Shown here in pieces: positions 31,079 to 43,402 of a DNA stretch of 64,000 nt; the stretch's first letter is position 1, and every line of letters starts with the position of its first letter. Source of the stretch: Pseudevernia furfuracea. Its lineage: Eukaryota > Ascomycota > Lecanoromycetes > Lecanorales > Parmeliaceae. The notes under the pieces were generated by a model that made no database searches, had not been told where the DNA came from, and saw only the letters and a program-made list of their open reading frames with translations. Position numbers and translations under genes: made by a program. The DNA lies in contig JAIUPT010000036.1 in the NCBI GenBank assembly GCA_022315425.1, positions 248,001 to 312,000 on the forward strand. Reading direction: 5' to 3'.

Positions 31079-33008
31079 TCATCGAGCCTTGCGCCTATCA
31101 ACTAAGTCTTTCCCCACAGGGTTCCTCTGCTTCACTCCAAGCTTCTCCGATTGCTCCACACTCATGCGGCTGCTGAGAAACTCTGTCCATCGAGGATCAA
31201 GGTGTCTGATTCCCATCGCCTCTGTCTCCAACATGGTAACTCCCAGCAGACCTTGCGCCTCTGACTCCTCCATATCCTCTCCACGGTCCATGGCTTTTTC
31301 GAAAGTCAGGGTTCCGTCCCACAATGCTCTCCACCTTGGATCATATTCCTGAAGTGTCACATCCTCTGACACTGGATAATTTTTTACCTTGTCTTTGACC
31401 CAATCTGGTACCACGTCTTTGACCTTTGTGTCCCTGGTCTCGAGAATTGAGTATCCCAGCATTTTCCAAACATGCAGATAGTCCTTGATTTCGTGATTGA
31501 GGTCCATTTTTTTCCCAATCAACAACGTCCATCTAGCATCATACACACTTAGATCCATTTCGTGTGCCGCTTTCATGGATTTCCTCTTATTCTTACCGCC
31601 CTTTTCGCTGCCGCCATATCGGAAGTGCGTTCTGAAGTAGTGCGCCTTCAGGTTGTCCAAACGAGCTATTATCTCACGATGCTTGCCAGTCTTGGGGTTT
31701 ATGCACCCGTCAAATCCGCACGGGAGCATGACGGTGTTCTCGTCCATGTGTTGTTTAGACAGCTTGTGTCTTCGCAGATGCTCCGGGCGGTGGCATGCAT
31801 AGTCGCAGATGCCGATACCAGTGGGATATGGTAGCAGACACTCGTAGGGTTTTTTTGGTTTAGGATAAGCCTTGGGTGATCCGCACTCGATTTTGAACGC
31901 AACTCCCCGGCCCTGTTTCCACCCCCTTTTGCGGCTCTTGACAGTCGAAGATGCTGTATGATTGCACTCCAGGTCTTCATTGGACGGAGGCGAGGAGTTA
32001 TAACTTTCGAGCAGAGTATTCTGTGATCCTTCCAAATGGTACGGTGAGTCGTTCAAGGTTTGCCTAGTGAGACTATTACTGTCATCAATCAAGCCCACGC
32101 CAGTGTCGGGGAATTCCCATGCTTGCGCTAGTGAAGGAGGGTTTGGGTTAGAATTGCCTAATGCGTCGTACACTTCAGTATCTGGCTGTGGTGTCGGACT
32201 TCCGAAAATCGTGGGCTGTGTGCGACCGAGACGTGGCCGACTGAATCCAAAGGCGTGAGAATCTCGAGCAGCGGCCGAACTGTTGATCTCTGCTAAGACA
32301 TCACGACCCCAACTTGGTGATACGTCAATCTGCGTGGATTGCATTGCCCTCCCATACTGTGACGAAGTATCAGTTTGAGGCCCATAGCTGTTTCTGGTAT
32401 AGTCATGGACTACCATATTGTAGTCGTCTCCTGGTGTACAAGCTGCCGCGTTGTTGGCGATCAACAACGATAATGTGTCTGTGCTTGCAATATATGACCC
32501 AGGCGATGAGTCTTGCAAGAGGCATAGATCAGTGGCTGCAGCCCTCTTCGGCCTTTGAGGCCGATTTGACGGGCTTGAGGAAACTGCTGACAAATAATGC
32601 TGCTGACTCTCTGGTAGCATCATGGATTGACGACGTGAATTGGATGCTGAGGAGCCCGAAGTTGATGAAGACGGGGTCTCGCATCCTGAGTGCAACATGA
32701 ACGACGACGCTGCTGATGACCCCGAGTCATAGGTACTCCTTGTTAGGGCAAAGGATTCATGCTGTGGTGTAGCATCTGTCGGCGATGGTTCCGGCGTCAA
32801 GAACCCGAGCTGCCTGGCGCTATAGCCTTGGTCAATATACTGAGGGTCGATGAACTCCGCTAAGTTGGCCATGCTGTCAGATGTCCTCTTGCCACCGAAA
32901 CTGAAGCCTTCGAAGCCGAGAGGCTCTAGGGGGGACATTGGATCTATGGACAGCGTCAGCAGGTCACCGCATGTCGTACAAAAGCTTTCTTAACCTACCA
33001 TAAGTCAT
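31079..33008 (-). CDS. C2H2 zinc-finger transcription factor
   Basis: A 10-nt first exon (33008-32999, MTYD) joins over a 55-nt intron with a GCTGAC branch site to the main exon 32943-31079; the alternative start is 32938. About 350 N-terminal residues are Ser/Pro/Gln-rich and probably activating. Two unusual zinc fingers follow: C-x10-C-x12-H-x5-H containing CHRPEHLRRHKLSKQH, and C-x4-C-x18-H-x4-H containing ARLDNLKAHYFRTH. The C-terminal third has three degenerate repeats starting YDARW, YDPRW and LDPRW, each followed by a short helix and ML-G. I do not recognise a named regulator. The spacing of both fingers is wider than standard. Confidence 0.8.
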
Positions 33009-35797
33009 CTCCGAAAGTTGACGAAGAAGTTTTGAAAAAGACCAAGTTGTTCAAAGTGCAAAAGGATAATGGTTCACAACTAGGAACCTTTCGCGATCCT
33101 TATAGGCTTCAAGGGTCATTTGAGAGGCGCGAGCAAGGCAGCAGGAATGCTGCCCCAGAGTGCCGGGAATAAGCAAAACTTTTGTGGGGCCCCAGGAATC
33201 TTGTGCGTCCTGCCGACCTTACTGATTGCAAGAACTGGTCTAACGATATGGCGTGACTACTGTGGGAGCTGCCCGTAGGAGTTTCCCAACTTTTTCGTGC
33301 ATCGCTTTGGTCCCCCGCGGGCCTAAGCAACGGATAGATGTCGAGGCGGGACATTATCAGCTGGTCTACGCTCCACTCTGCGCTAACATGCCGTCAGAAT
33401 ATGACTGGCATCGCGAATAGTCGGAATGCAAGGAATTCTGATATTCCCAACGTTCTCTCGTGCAGGAAGGTGTCAAGCTTGAGCCAATGGTCTAGTATAC
33501 CAGATCTTACTAGCCGCATATACGGCAGGGTCTTCCCCACAATATTCGAAACACTCAGGAATGTGGTTTCTGGCAACGGACCACTCACGGGCAATATAGG
33601 ACAAACCATGCACGGGGCCTGGCATAAGCTCCATGCAAGAGCTCGGCCAATGTTGCCGGCTTGGCTCGAGGCTTTGCACATCTTCACGAATGGCATCCCA
33701 AGACCGCGGAACTTGAAGGATTTAACATGCAATTTAAAACTGAAAGCTCTTGCTCCCGAGGTAGATCTGCTACTTGCATGCGCCCGCATCGATCCTGCAG
33801 CGCTGTTAGCTGTCGTGATTTGACTTTCCTAGCAGAGCTCTGTGTATTCCCCACTTTCAAACCTCCGGATCGCACAGCCGAGTGCTGGAAAGCGAGCGGT
33901 TTCGGCGATTTTTGGACCAATGAGACATGGCAGCTGGACGTCACCTGGTAATCCGTGTTTCTCCGGAGACTGTTGGATGGAGTTGACGGAGTGTACTGGG
34001 TTTACTCGTGCAGCCGTTGTGTACTTCCGTGTCTTTTTCTCTCAAATTGCAGGCACTACTGGGTACACCTGTCTTTTGGGAAAAGGATCCAAGATTTGGG
34101 GTAGCGAGCATCACGGCATCGTCTCTTTCTGAGATGGACTTGGCCCTAGGGCTTGTACCTATTTCTTGCCAGTCATTGGCGTCTCGAGATTAAATTTGAA
34201 GTTTCTGCGTTTGTCCCAGCTGGTGACGATAGATTTTGCGATTCAGGTGCCGCATGACTGGAATCGCCCACTGACATCCTCGATTATCAAAACGCAAAGC
34301 AGAATACGACGTTGGATATTCGGCACATGACCAACAAGAGTCGAGGGGCCCATTGGCCGCTATGAGACCTTTCAAGTGCCGCTTAAAATGACTCGTCTTC
34401 TTTTTGAATACACCGTTCTCCAATGTCTTGGTTAGCAGTGGCCTTCCGCCATCAATGTTTCGGTACTCGAGGCAGTTAAAGTTCGGTGTTGCATCAACTG
34501 AGATCTATTTCTCCAGCTGCTCGACTGGGGTTCCGCAACCTCTAGCCCAGTCCTGGTTGGACCAGCTTTGATTAGTCCATAGTTGTGGCGACGACAGCGA
34601 CGAAGTTGTGAAGAATGTTGAGAACGGCTTGATGGGCGCAGCAGCGTGTTTGAGAGAAAAGCTCTGGCTATGTGGCACTCCATATCATCAAGAGCTACCA
34701 ACACGTTGTCAATGGCCAATGAGCTTTCCAACTAGCTACCTTACATCTGAGAGGATATACAAGCGCAACCCTCGCGTAACAGGCGTTGCAAGTCATCCAA
34801 ACCTCCGGACATTTGCTTCTGAGATGTACACGGTGGACCCGAACCGATTGCTACGCTGTTGATGTGGACCATGTATGAGTTTTTTTTTTTCAAAGAGTGG
34901 CGAAGCCTGTGCCATGTCCGTGCCCAAATCTTACCCAGCTCGGAGCGCCGTTTCCCTGCCTGTGACGGCAATCACCGGGTACAGTCCTCCCTCCTCCTCC
35001 CAGTTTGGATCCAGCTCTTACGGTGGTGAGGAAACCCTTGGCGTCTTCCCTGAAAAAGCGTCGGGGGGGGGGACGTGTCACTTGCTGTGGATTATTGCTG
35101 ATTCGTTCGATCCGTCACAAGGGGCCTTCTCTGCATACCTATTGCGATCCCCCGAAATTTTTGAAGACTTTTTATCCCCTACGTCATTTCAATCAGGAGT
35201 TTGTATAAAAAAAAAAAAAAAAAAAAGAAAAAAAAGGGAGTGGCTGGCTCGATCAATCCCACGAGAGACGGATGTCAAGACGACGTCTTTGTGGAATATA
35301 GATTGAAGGGAGAATGGAGGCGAATGAGCGAGGAAGGAACAGCTCTGGATGTGTCATGTGCGTTGGTGTCACGGACGAGGATTTCTTGCTTGACGTGGTC
35401 TTTTATTTTGCGAAAAGAATGGTTGTTTCCGATTTTTGTTTTTTTTTTGTCAACTCGGTCGCACGGCTCTCTTGCGCAGTGTGCCAAATTTCACCGCGGT
35501 GTTTGCGGTGGATGGCGAAGACGAGCTTCGACAAGCCAGGGATGCAATGCATGGGCAGGAGACGAACGGTCTCGACTTGAAGGTGTATCAATGAGTTACC
35601 ACGGATTCAAGTAGAGTGCGAATGCGAGTGGTTTATGAAGATGATATCTTGCCTCTGGTGCTGATATTACCAACTTTCGGCAGTTTATCTGCCGCTACGA
35701 CCACGGCTCGCTTCTGGGCAGAGAGCCAGGTCAGATGCCAACTCATGTGACGTCTACTTTCCAGCACTGGCCCCTGATGCTGCGGGGACCAGTCCCA
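33009..35797. other. Gene-poor stretch
   Basis: About 2.8 kb between the C2H2 gene (start at 33008) and the 3' end of the eIF2B gamma gene. Overlapping ORFs of 60-160 codons occur on both strands but none has a recognisable domain or a spliceable neighbour. It contains T10 near 34880, A20 at 35207-35226 and several short homopolymers. Old relic DNA is possible; I cannot identify its source. Confidence 0.45.
35207..35226. repeat. A20 homopolymer followed by G and A8
   Basis: A run of 20 A, one G, then eight A. It could be the tail of a retroposed sequence, but no upstream LINE/SINE-like body was recognised. Confidence 0.8.
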
Positions 35798-37720
35798 TCA
35801 TTCGTCCCCAACCATGATGCCCTCTCCACCCGCCTCATCCCCCTCCTCCTCCTCTCCAAGACCTTCCTCCAGTCCCTCGAAAACCATCATTTTCTCCCCT
35901 TTGGCCTCCGTCTCCTCCTTCACTTGATAACCTTCCTGGACCTCGCACTCTTTCAAGTTACTACCCTTGCCCACCGCACACCTTCTACCCAGAATGCACC
36001 CTTGCAGTACGGCTTTCTCCCCCACGGTAACACCATCCATCAGCAAACACCCTGTCAACCGCACTCCCTCTTCGATCACGCAATTGGCGCCTACGACCGA
36101 GGACTTGATGATGCAGTGGGTGGCGACCGTGGTGTTTGGTGCTATCAAGGTTGTTGGGGTATGAATGGTGGTTCGCGGGGCGATCAACGATGGGTCGGTT
36201 GAGATCTTTTGCGAGTGCGATAGCGGGCTGGGTCCAGTGGGATAGATGTTTGGTGGGGGGTCCGTTGACGGTGGGAGGGTGGCGAGATGGAGGGAGGTGT
36301 GCAGGAGGAGATGAGGCGTGTCGACGCGGCGGATTAGAGGAGAAGGGAGGGAAGCTGTCGGTGCGGGGTGGATGTAAGATAGAAATGGTGGGACTGAGAG
36401 GGGCGATTTGGTTGGCTCTTTCATCCCGAGCGCGCTGACGTGCGTGCTGCTCATGCTCGCCAGGTCGATTTCGTCTTCGATGTTCCCGCTCACGTGCCTG
36501 CCGTGCACACCGTCTTTGCCTTCTTCCGAGGCGAATTTCGGGTCAAACACTTCGCGCAGGCTCAGCTTCTCGGCGAGACCTTTTTGCCAGCCCGCTTTCG
36601 CCCACCAGCCTACGACATCTTCGCTGATGCTGTCGAAGTTTTTGTTCCGCTTGATCATGTCGAGAACCCAGTAAGGAAACAGATAGACGTGTGCGTCACG
36701 GTGGGTGGTGAGCATTCTGACCCGGCCATGCTTTTCAATCAGGCCGTGCCGGATAGGAAACCCTTTCTTCTCTTCCGTGATGTCGCGGAGTGTATCCGTC
36801 GTCGTGGCGTACAGCAGCTTGGAGATATGTGGTCTGAGTGAGCCTACTGGTGGAGGCGCCGCTGGTTGCTGCAATGGCGTTGTGATGACGAAGTCCGTCT
36901 CAGCACCTTTGATGCTGTCTTCGCCTTTGGTCTCAAACCACACCCCTAACCCTCCTCTCCTCCCACCAGCCTCCCCACCCAATCCCATCTTCGCCCCTCG
37001 ATACCCCTCGGACGCCAAACTCGCTCCGCCCAGCCCACCTTGGTAGATCATCCATGCTTCAAGCAATGATTCGCCGGGTAGCTCACAGACGAGGTCGCAG
37101 GGTAGGACGATGAAGTCGCCGGTTATCGCTGCTTGGATTTCGGGATCGCGGAGGATTTCCGCGGTTGGTGTGTTTTGGGAGAGAGAGGATGGGGCGAGGA
37201 GGTCTGGTTTGGGGAGTGGGAGAGAGGTTAGGTGCGGGTTTTGGGCGAGTGCTGTGATGATGGCGGCGGCGGAGGAAGGCGGGGTGATGAGTTTGATATC
37301 TTTGAATCCTTGTTAGCTTTGGGGTCATCTAGGTTGTGGAGATGTGTGAGATGCTTGGATACGTTCACTTTTTAAAAAGTCCATGTTTCTTTTTATATTG
37401 CTCTAAGCTTGAAATATCGCGAAAATATGAAGTACAATGAGATGTGCTTGTTAGAGATTTGGAGCAAACACAACATAGGCATTCAAGAACGCGAGTGAAC
37501 ATGTATGCAGATGAACAGAAGTGAGAAACATGCGCTTACTCGTAATTCCCATACGATAGCACCAATCCAACGGGTACCATATCATGGGTCGATTGGCTAT
37601 GGGAACAAGGGCTTTTGGAAAGTCTTCAGGATTGGCGGTGAATGTGGTCAGCGACACACCTGGACCGCACAGAATCACAGCCTGGAAGCCTGACGAGGGC
37701 ATGCCCAATGCGTGAGGCAT
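35798..37720 (-). CDS. gcd1: Translation initiation factor eIF2B subunit gamma
   Basis: Catalytic-subcomplex subunit of eIF2B, the guanine-nucleotide exchange factor of eIF2 in the cytosol. Exons 37720-37540 and 37308-35798 with a 231-nt intron give 563 residues. The N-terminal nucleotidyl-transferase-like domain starts SGFQAVILCGPGVSLTTFT and PEDFPKALVPIANRPMIWYP, and continues after the intron with IKLITPPSS and GDFIVLPCDLVCELPGESLL. A long Pro-rich linker follows (about 330-410). The C-terminal left-handed beta-helix has hexapeptide repeats, TTIHTPTTLIAPNTTVA then IIKSSVVGANCVIEEGVRL and GCILGRRCAVGKG, ending in an acidic tail. The intron is long for this window. It is head-to-head with PEX22. 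Confidence 0.9.
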
Positions 37721-38182
37721 CTTCTCTCTATCTAAATGGGGTTTTGCTTAGATGGCAAGGTCGAGGTAGTCGATCAGATTTCTTGACTTGTTGGAAGGAT
37801 CTGGTTGATTCGACATATGATTGGTTATCTTTCTTTCGACACAATGTACCCAAACAAGTATCATTGCCAATATATAAGAGAGCTTCTAATTATCAGATTC
37901 AATGGCAGGTTAGAGTGAAGAGGCCTTTTATCTACAACAATATGACTCTGATCGTTACTCGGTTTAGATATCTTGAATATTGCATATCGGTCTTAGTGGG
38001 CGACAGCAGAGATCCCCTTCAACCCCTCCCGCTTTGCCAAGGATTGCATCGGGTCAGATCCAAGCCTCACCAGTCGTCAACAAACACCCGAGCAAACATT
38101 TTCGTTGATTGCCCGACATTTATCGCATGGCCACTTCGTGGTCATCCATCTGTCGCAGTTCTTCTTACAATTCGCAGCTATC
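37721..38182. promoter_or_regulatory. Divergent promoter region, eIF2B gamma / PEX22
   Basis: 462 nt between two divergently transcribed intact genes. No palindromes or repeats stand out. It must carry both promoters. Confidence 0.45.
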
Positions 38183-39569
38183 ATGTCGTACTCATACGAG
38201 CGACAACGACGCCAGACTTACGGGGCATCGACGCGGAGAACAGCGTGGGGCTACTGGCTCCCGCTTGCTGTGACCGTCACAGTCGCAACAGCAGGCCTGG
38301 TAGCATGGGTATGGAACGAGAGACGAGACGACGATGACGATGACTTGGCCTACCGTCCACCAGGTCAAGCTGGTCCTCCTCCCCCAGGTCCTGGTTATAC
38401 CAACGCTCCCCCTCCATCTGGCTACCGTCCTCCACCACACGGCTACGGCACCAGCCCTCCGCCGGGGTTTCAAGGTCCTCCTCCTAGCTTTGAAAGCCCA
38501 CCTACCGCGCAGGCTCCTTTCCCGCCCGGCTCTGATGGCAGAGGAGCGGAAGAACAAAGCATCGCAGCGCGAATGTCAGGAGCACTTCGCCGTACACCTA
38601 GCCCTCAGCAGATTTTCGATGGCGCACGTCGAAATGTAGTAGCTGGCGTTACGGCCGCTGGAGCTGCGGTTGGCGGCGCACTTTCATCTATCACAGAGGA
38701 GGGTAAGGGGGGTTACGAGGATCATTCAAGGTGGTCGGAGGAAGCAGATTCGCAGCAAGGAGAATCTTCGCGAAAAGGACCTGAGCTACGAGATCTAGAG
38801 GGCTCAACGTCTTCCAGACAGACCACGCAATCCACAATCAAAGCTAATGGAAAGCGGAAAACCGTTGCAATCGTTGTATCTGCTGAGACCAATTATGAGC
38901 ACAGCGAAGATGCTGAGTATCATCAGGAGCATGCTGTGAGTACCTGCTGATCGAAAAGAGGTCAATTTATGCTGACATGGACAGTCAATACTCTCACATC
39001 TACCCGAGCATGTCGGTCCTGATTCCCGCATCTACGTGCTCATCTACGCCCCAGGCCTCAAACAGCATCCTCTCGCAAACCGACAATCGGGACAACCAGA
39101 TATCTCGCTCGCCTCATCTTATTCCAACATCGGCCATGAAGACGCACAAAGTCAAGGCGAGAAGTCACCCGATCCCGAATCTTCTGGCGGAAGGTCCCAT
39201 ATGTTCAATACGCTATACACTCAAGCCCAAGCGCTCGTTGATAAAGAAACGGAGATAATGCCATTTACCACCCTCACCGGCTACATCCAAATTTTGAAGC
39301 ATCTTGCGCCTGAGACTGTCTACCTCCAAGAGACGCTTTCTGAGAATGGGGATGCGATCGCTCAAATCAAAGACTGGGTAGGTCATGACATTGTACTCGT
39401 TGTCGGCGAGAGTGGACACGGAGGATTAGTCGATAGCGACGACGAGCAAGAGGAGAAAGAGAAATGGTGGCATAACGACCCCCGAATCGGGCTTGGGAAA
39501 GGCGTGGAGATAGTGGATGGACTCCACGTTGGCGAAGACTGGAGGCGTAGGATTGGAGGACACGATTAG
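38183..39569 (+). CDS. pex22: Peroxin 22-like membrane protein
   Basis: Pex22 anchors the ubiquitin-conjugating enzyme Pex4 to the peroxisome membrane so that the Pex5 receptor can be recycled. Exons 38183-38935 and 38985-39569 give 445 residues. A single membrane helix near the N-terminus (about 22-45, WLPLAVTVTVATAGLVAWVW) is followed by an acid patch and a Pro/Gly/Tyr-rich linker (PPPPGPGY and similar). The folded cytosolic domain begins at about 228 with KRKTVAIVVSAETNYEHS and runs on through LPEHVGPDSRIYVLIYAPGL, LKHLAPETVYLQE and DWVGHDIVLVVGE. The first ATG of the frame is at 38105; 38183 was chosen because MSYSYERQRRQTYG leads directly to the helix, as in relatives. Confidence 0.85.
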
Positions 39570-40146
39570 ATGAAAGTTGGAGGGTGGGTTGTGCATTGGC
39601 TCTTATGATTTAGGAATGGGGCCTTGGCGCCAGGGATTGGATGACTGGGAGGAATATCTCTCTCATGGTTGTAGTACTCTGAGTGAGCGACTGATAGATA
39701 GTAGTTTGACTGTACAGTAGAGCGAATGATGAAAGCCTTTACATTGGAGAGATCAAAATCTTATTGTCATCACATGTAATAATGCATTGTGATAATGCAT
39801 TCATCAGCTGCTTTATTCCGCGGAAGGACGCTAGTAAGTATATTGGTTCCTGACCACAAACCTCACTACAACACATTCTTTCTCCAGTGCCTTAACCCCA
39901 CACACACCTTGTACCACCCATCTGACAATATCAATAGCCTCAAAATTTCAGGGTACTTCATTTCAGCTCTGGAACTTCTGTGCGGCAGTGCATTCGCAGA
40001 CATCAACTTTGTACCACCAACCCCCACATCTCTCAATGCGACAGGACTTGAGGTTAAGCTCACTGGGCTTGGCTACTTGAGTAGCTTGCGAGAGCTTGAC
40101 TCTACGAAGCCTCTCCACGTCTGCAAATTCAACAGCAATTAGCATC
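39570..40146. other. Intergenic region upstream of SPT20
   Basis: 577 nt between two plus-strand genes. A near-palindrome of TAATGCATT type occurs near 39779-39800. No gene is seen. Confidence 0.45.
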
Positions 40147-42966
40147 ATGGCTACTGTGGTTGCAAGCAAACCCTCCGCGCCCCACCAGAAAATGAAGCGT
40201 CCACCTCTCCCCGCCGTTCAAACCAATGGAGTCCTTTCTCTCCAATCCTCCCCTTCGCCCTCCATGAGTACGAAAAGACCTCCCTCTGGCTCCAGCTTCA
40301 AACAACCTCCTCCCGCCCCCATGCTCAATGGTGTCAATGGCAATGTCAATGGAATGGCGTCGCGCTTAAGCAATCGGAGGAGAGAACCACAGAAGCCGGG
40401 AGATGTACGACCAAACCGAAGTGGAAAAGGAATTGATGGGCAAAAGGTGCCGAAGACGATACCTGCCCCATATGTCAAAACGCAGCCATATATCTTGAAG
40501 AAGTATCGGAGCAAACCGCCGTCACTCATCATACATCTACACCCTACGCACTTCAGATTCGACCAGCAAGATGGTAGTTTCTCGTACAGTTCACCGATGA
40601 AATTCATGCTCGAGCACCTAAAGTCTCAGACCGTGCCTCATGATATGGTAGAGGAGCTTCAAGCTGCTGGAGTCAGATTCTACGAAAGCTGTCTCATAGT
40701 GCAGGTTCAGGACCACAGAAACACCTCCTCTTCAAGCACCTCGTCAACATCCATGAATACTACCAAAACTGATACCAACGTCCCTTTCTCAATTCACAAC
40801 TATAACCAGCACCTTACACCCTCACCCTACGCTCCTTATCCGCAGATAGAAGAGGAACCTAAAGCCGACGACAACGCACCTGCAGCACCAAGCGCAGAAG
40901 TATCAGTCTCAAAAGAAAAGCAAGCTAGCAACGGTCCCAATGTTTTCACTGTCGTTCTCTTCCCAACTCCGCTCTCCCTGCAGGAAGAAGTCTTCATCCA
41001 AGCCAATACCCCAGACCTTCGCAACAACCGCAAACAGCCCGTTCAAGTACCCCGCACACCAGCTTCTACAACTGTACCACCAACACCAATGTCCGCTGTT
41101 CCTCCCACGCCGTCTGCCAACGGTCCTCCCAATAAGAAACAAAAGATGATGATCAGCGGAAAAGAGATCCATGAATTCGAGAGTAGGGCGATAACAACGA
41201 CCGCACCGCCTCTGTTCCTAGATCCCGTCGACAACATTGAAGATGCCTACACGGTACTCGACAATCTTACCGATCCTCGTCACCAGCAAAGCCACCCTGC
41301 TCCTAAGACAAGAAAGCGCACTGTTGCTGAGCTGGCCGCCGATGAGGCCATAGCAGCACAAGAGCAAGCTTTTATGCTTATTATGGACGAGAGACACAAT
41401 GTCTCTGGCCCGGCTGCCAAGGCAGGGACGACCGATGGAGAAGCGGGCACCGCAACTTTTGAGCCACGCTTTGAATCATGGCAAGCTATAAAGAACATCA
41501 GAGCAGAGCTCAAGGAGAAAGCTGAGCGAGAAGCCGAGGCCAAGGCGCATCGTGAGACCCAGGCAGCGATCCAAAAAGCACGTATGGACCAACAAGCGCG
41601 AGAACACAGGGAAGATGCTATACGAAGAGGTAGAGAAGCTGAACAGCAGCAAGCACAGGAAATCCAGCGGCAAAATCACCTCAAGGAAAAGCAAATGAGA
41701 GACGCGGCCACAGTACACCGCATGCAAGAGAACCAGATGAGGGAGACGCAAAGACAGGCTTTAGCTAACAGCCAGAATCACGTGAACCACGGTCATTCCA
41801 TGCCACATGGAATCTCCCAAGCTCAGCACTCATCGCCGGTAGTGCGCAACATGACGCCCAACATGAACTCGCCGCCTTTGGTTGGTAATGTACCCCTGAA
41901 TCTTACTTCATCTGGTCAAGGGAATGCCAGCAGTCCAGCACGACCTCCTTCGGCTATGCAGCATGGACACCCTGCTCCTGGAGGTGTCGCTATGGGCCAT
42001 CAAAGAAGCCGTCAACCACCCAGTCGCACAACCACGCCACTCATGAATGGTACGCCGGCCATGCCGCATGCTACACCCGTAGTAGGACACGCAACCCCTC
42101 GCGTGAATCAATGAAGTCCACCAATGGCAGCAAACCCTGTAATGAACGGCATGCAAAACCAAGGCATGAGCGGACATCCACAATACACACCTCAGCAGTT
42201 GCATCATGAGATCATGATACGCCAGCAGCAGCATATGCAACGGAGGCAAGCCGATATGAACGCCCAGTACCAACGCATGCCGAATGGCTCCCCCAACCCG
42301 CAGATGTCTCCAGATGGGAGGCCGCCCATGCAGAATCTCCACCAACTTGCTCAACAGAATCAACAGCAGGTTCGGAACGAGTACATGGCATCACTGCAGA
42401 GACAACAGTCAGCCCAAATGCATAACGGAAATGTCACTCATGCCATGCCCAATGGAGGCTCTCCGGGTCAACATCTTCAACAACCTCGACCTCCTCAGCA
42501 GAATCCCAATCAGCAGCCTCAACCTCAGCAACGCTCAAACCTAAATGTGCAGCAGGGACAACAGCAGATGCAGGCGTGCATCCAGAATTTCTACAACAAG
42601 ATCATGCAGAGCCTTGCCGCACGTCACAACGGTAATACGGCCGCCATCACCCCACAAGAGCAACAAACGGCAAGGCAAAACGCCATCGTAAGAGGCACAA
42701 CCCATTTCAAGCAGCAACAAGTGCTGGTGCGGCAACAGCAACAGCAGATTGCACAAATGCAAGCGATGGGGCAGATCCCGCAGGGGATGAACGGGCAGAT
42801 GAACGGGATGGGTGCGCATATTGGTGGGCAGCAGATGAGTGAGCAGCAGAGGCAAGCGATGATGCAGATGGCACAGATGCCGCACATTGGTGGTCCCGGG
42901 GTGCAGAATGTGAACGGGGCCATGCATGCGCACATGAATGGTGGCGGCATGGGTGGGATGCAATGA
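40147..42966 (+). CDS. spt20: SAGA subunit Spt20, interrupted by an in-frame TGA
   Basis: Spt20 is a structural subunit of the SAGA coactivator in the nucleus. The start at 40147 (MATVVASKPSAPHQKMKRPP) is preferred over 40096. The conserved Spt20 domain covers about residues 110-270: PYVKTQPYILKKYRSKPPSL, IIHLHPTHFRFDQQDGSF, MKFMLEHLKSQTVPHD and, after a variable insert, FTVVLFPTPLSLQEEVFIQA. Then come Pro-rich sequence, a charged coiled coil (about 450-540) and Gln/Met/Asn-rich tails. At 42112-42114 a TGA ends the frame after 655 residues; the same frame resumes at once (SPPMAANPVMNGM) and stays open to 42966, 280 further Gln-rich codons. The tail is typical of fungal Spt20, so this is one gene with a nonsense codon, a base error or read-through. 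No intron fits across the stop. Confidence 0.88.
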
Positions 42967-43402
42967 CGGAAATGGAGATCAGGTCTATGGTCATGGAGAC
43001 AGGGGGTTGGAGGAGGAATTTGTCTTATACAACGACTACGTGGCAAGGAGTTTCATGGCGAGTATGGTGGAGTAATGCATTTGGTGGTTCATGTTCGGAA
43101 GGCATTGATGGTGTTGGTCCTTTGCGGTATCGGCGGCGCATTTACATCAGGTAGTTGAGGCCTTTGATCATCCGTTGGAGGGTCTGCTGGTTGATTTTTG
43201 AACTTTTTAAGATACCTGGAGAGGACGCTGCCTCCGTTTGTCTGTATTGGTAGTCTATCAATGGACTTGTACTTTGACGCTTGTGCAGATGTTGACAATG
43301 TGGCTTTGATGATCGGACGAAGGAGCAATTCGCAAATTCCTTGATCTTTCAATCCATGCATACAAAGTACTCTACATGTCCAATCCTCTCCAGCACTTCA
43401 GT
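42967..43402. other. Convergent 3' intergenic region, SPT20 / PPR
   Basis: 436 nt between two convergent genes; expected to hold both 3' ends. No gene or repeat seen. Confidence 0.5.

Noticed and set aside
33338..34193. Overlapping ORFs on both strands as a possible gene
   Set aside because: No consistent frame, no conserved motif and no introns that would join them.
35798..37066. Reading eIF2B gamma as starting at 37066
   Set aside because: The frame stays open upstream to 37308 and joins by GT-AG splicing to the first exon with the conserved VILCGPG and KALVPIANRP motifs.
42124..42966. Separate Gln-rich gene starting at 42124
   Set aside because: It is in the same frame as SPT20, directly after its TGA, and has the composition of the Spt20 tail; a separate promoter is not evident.
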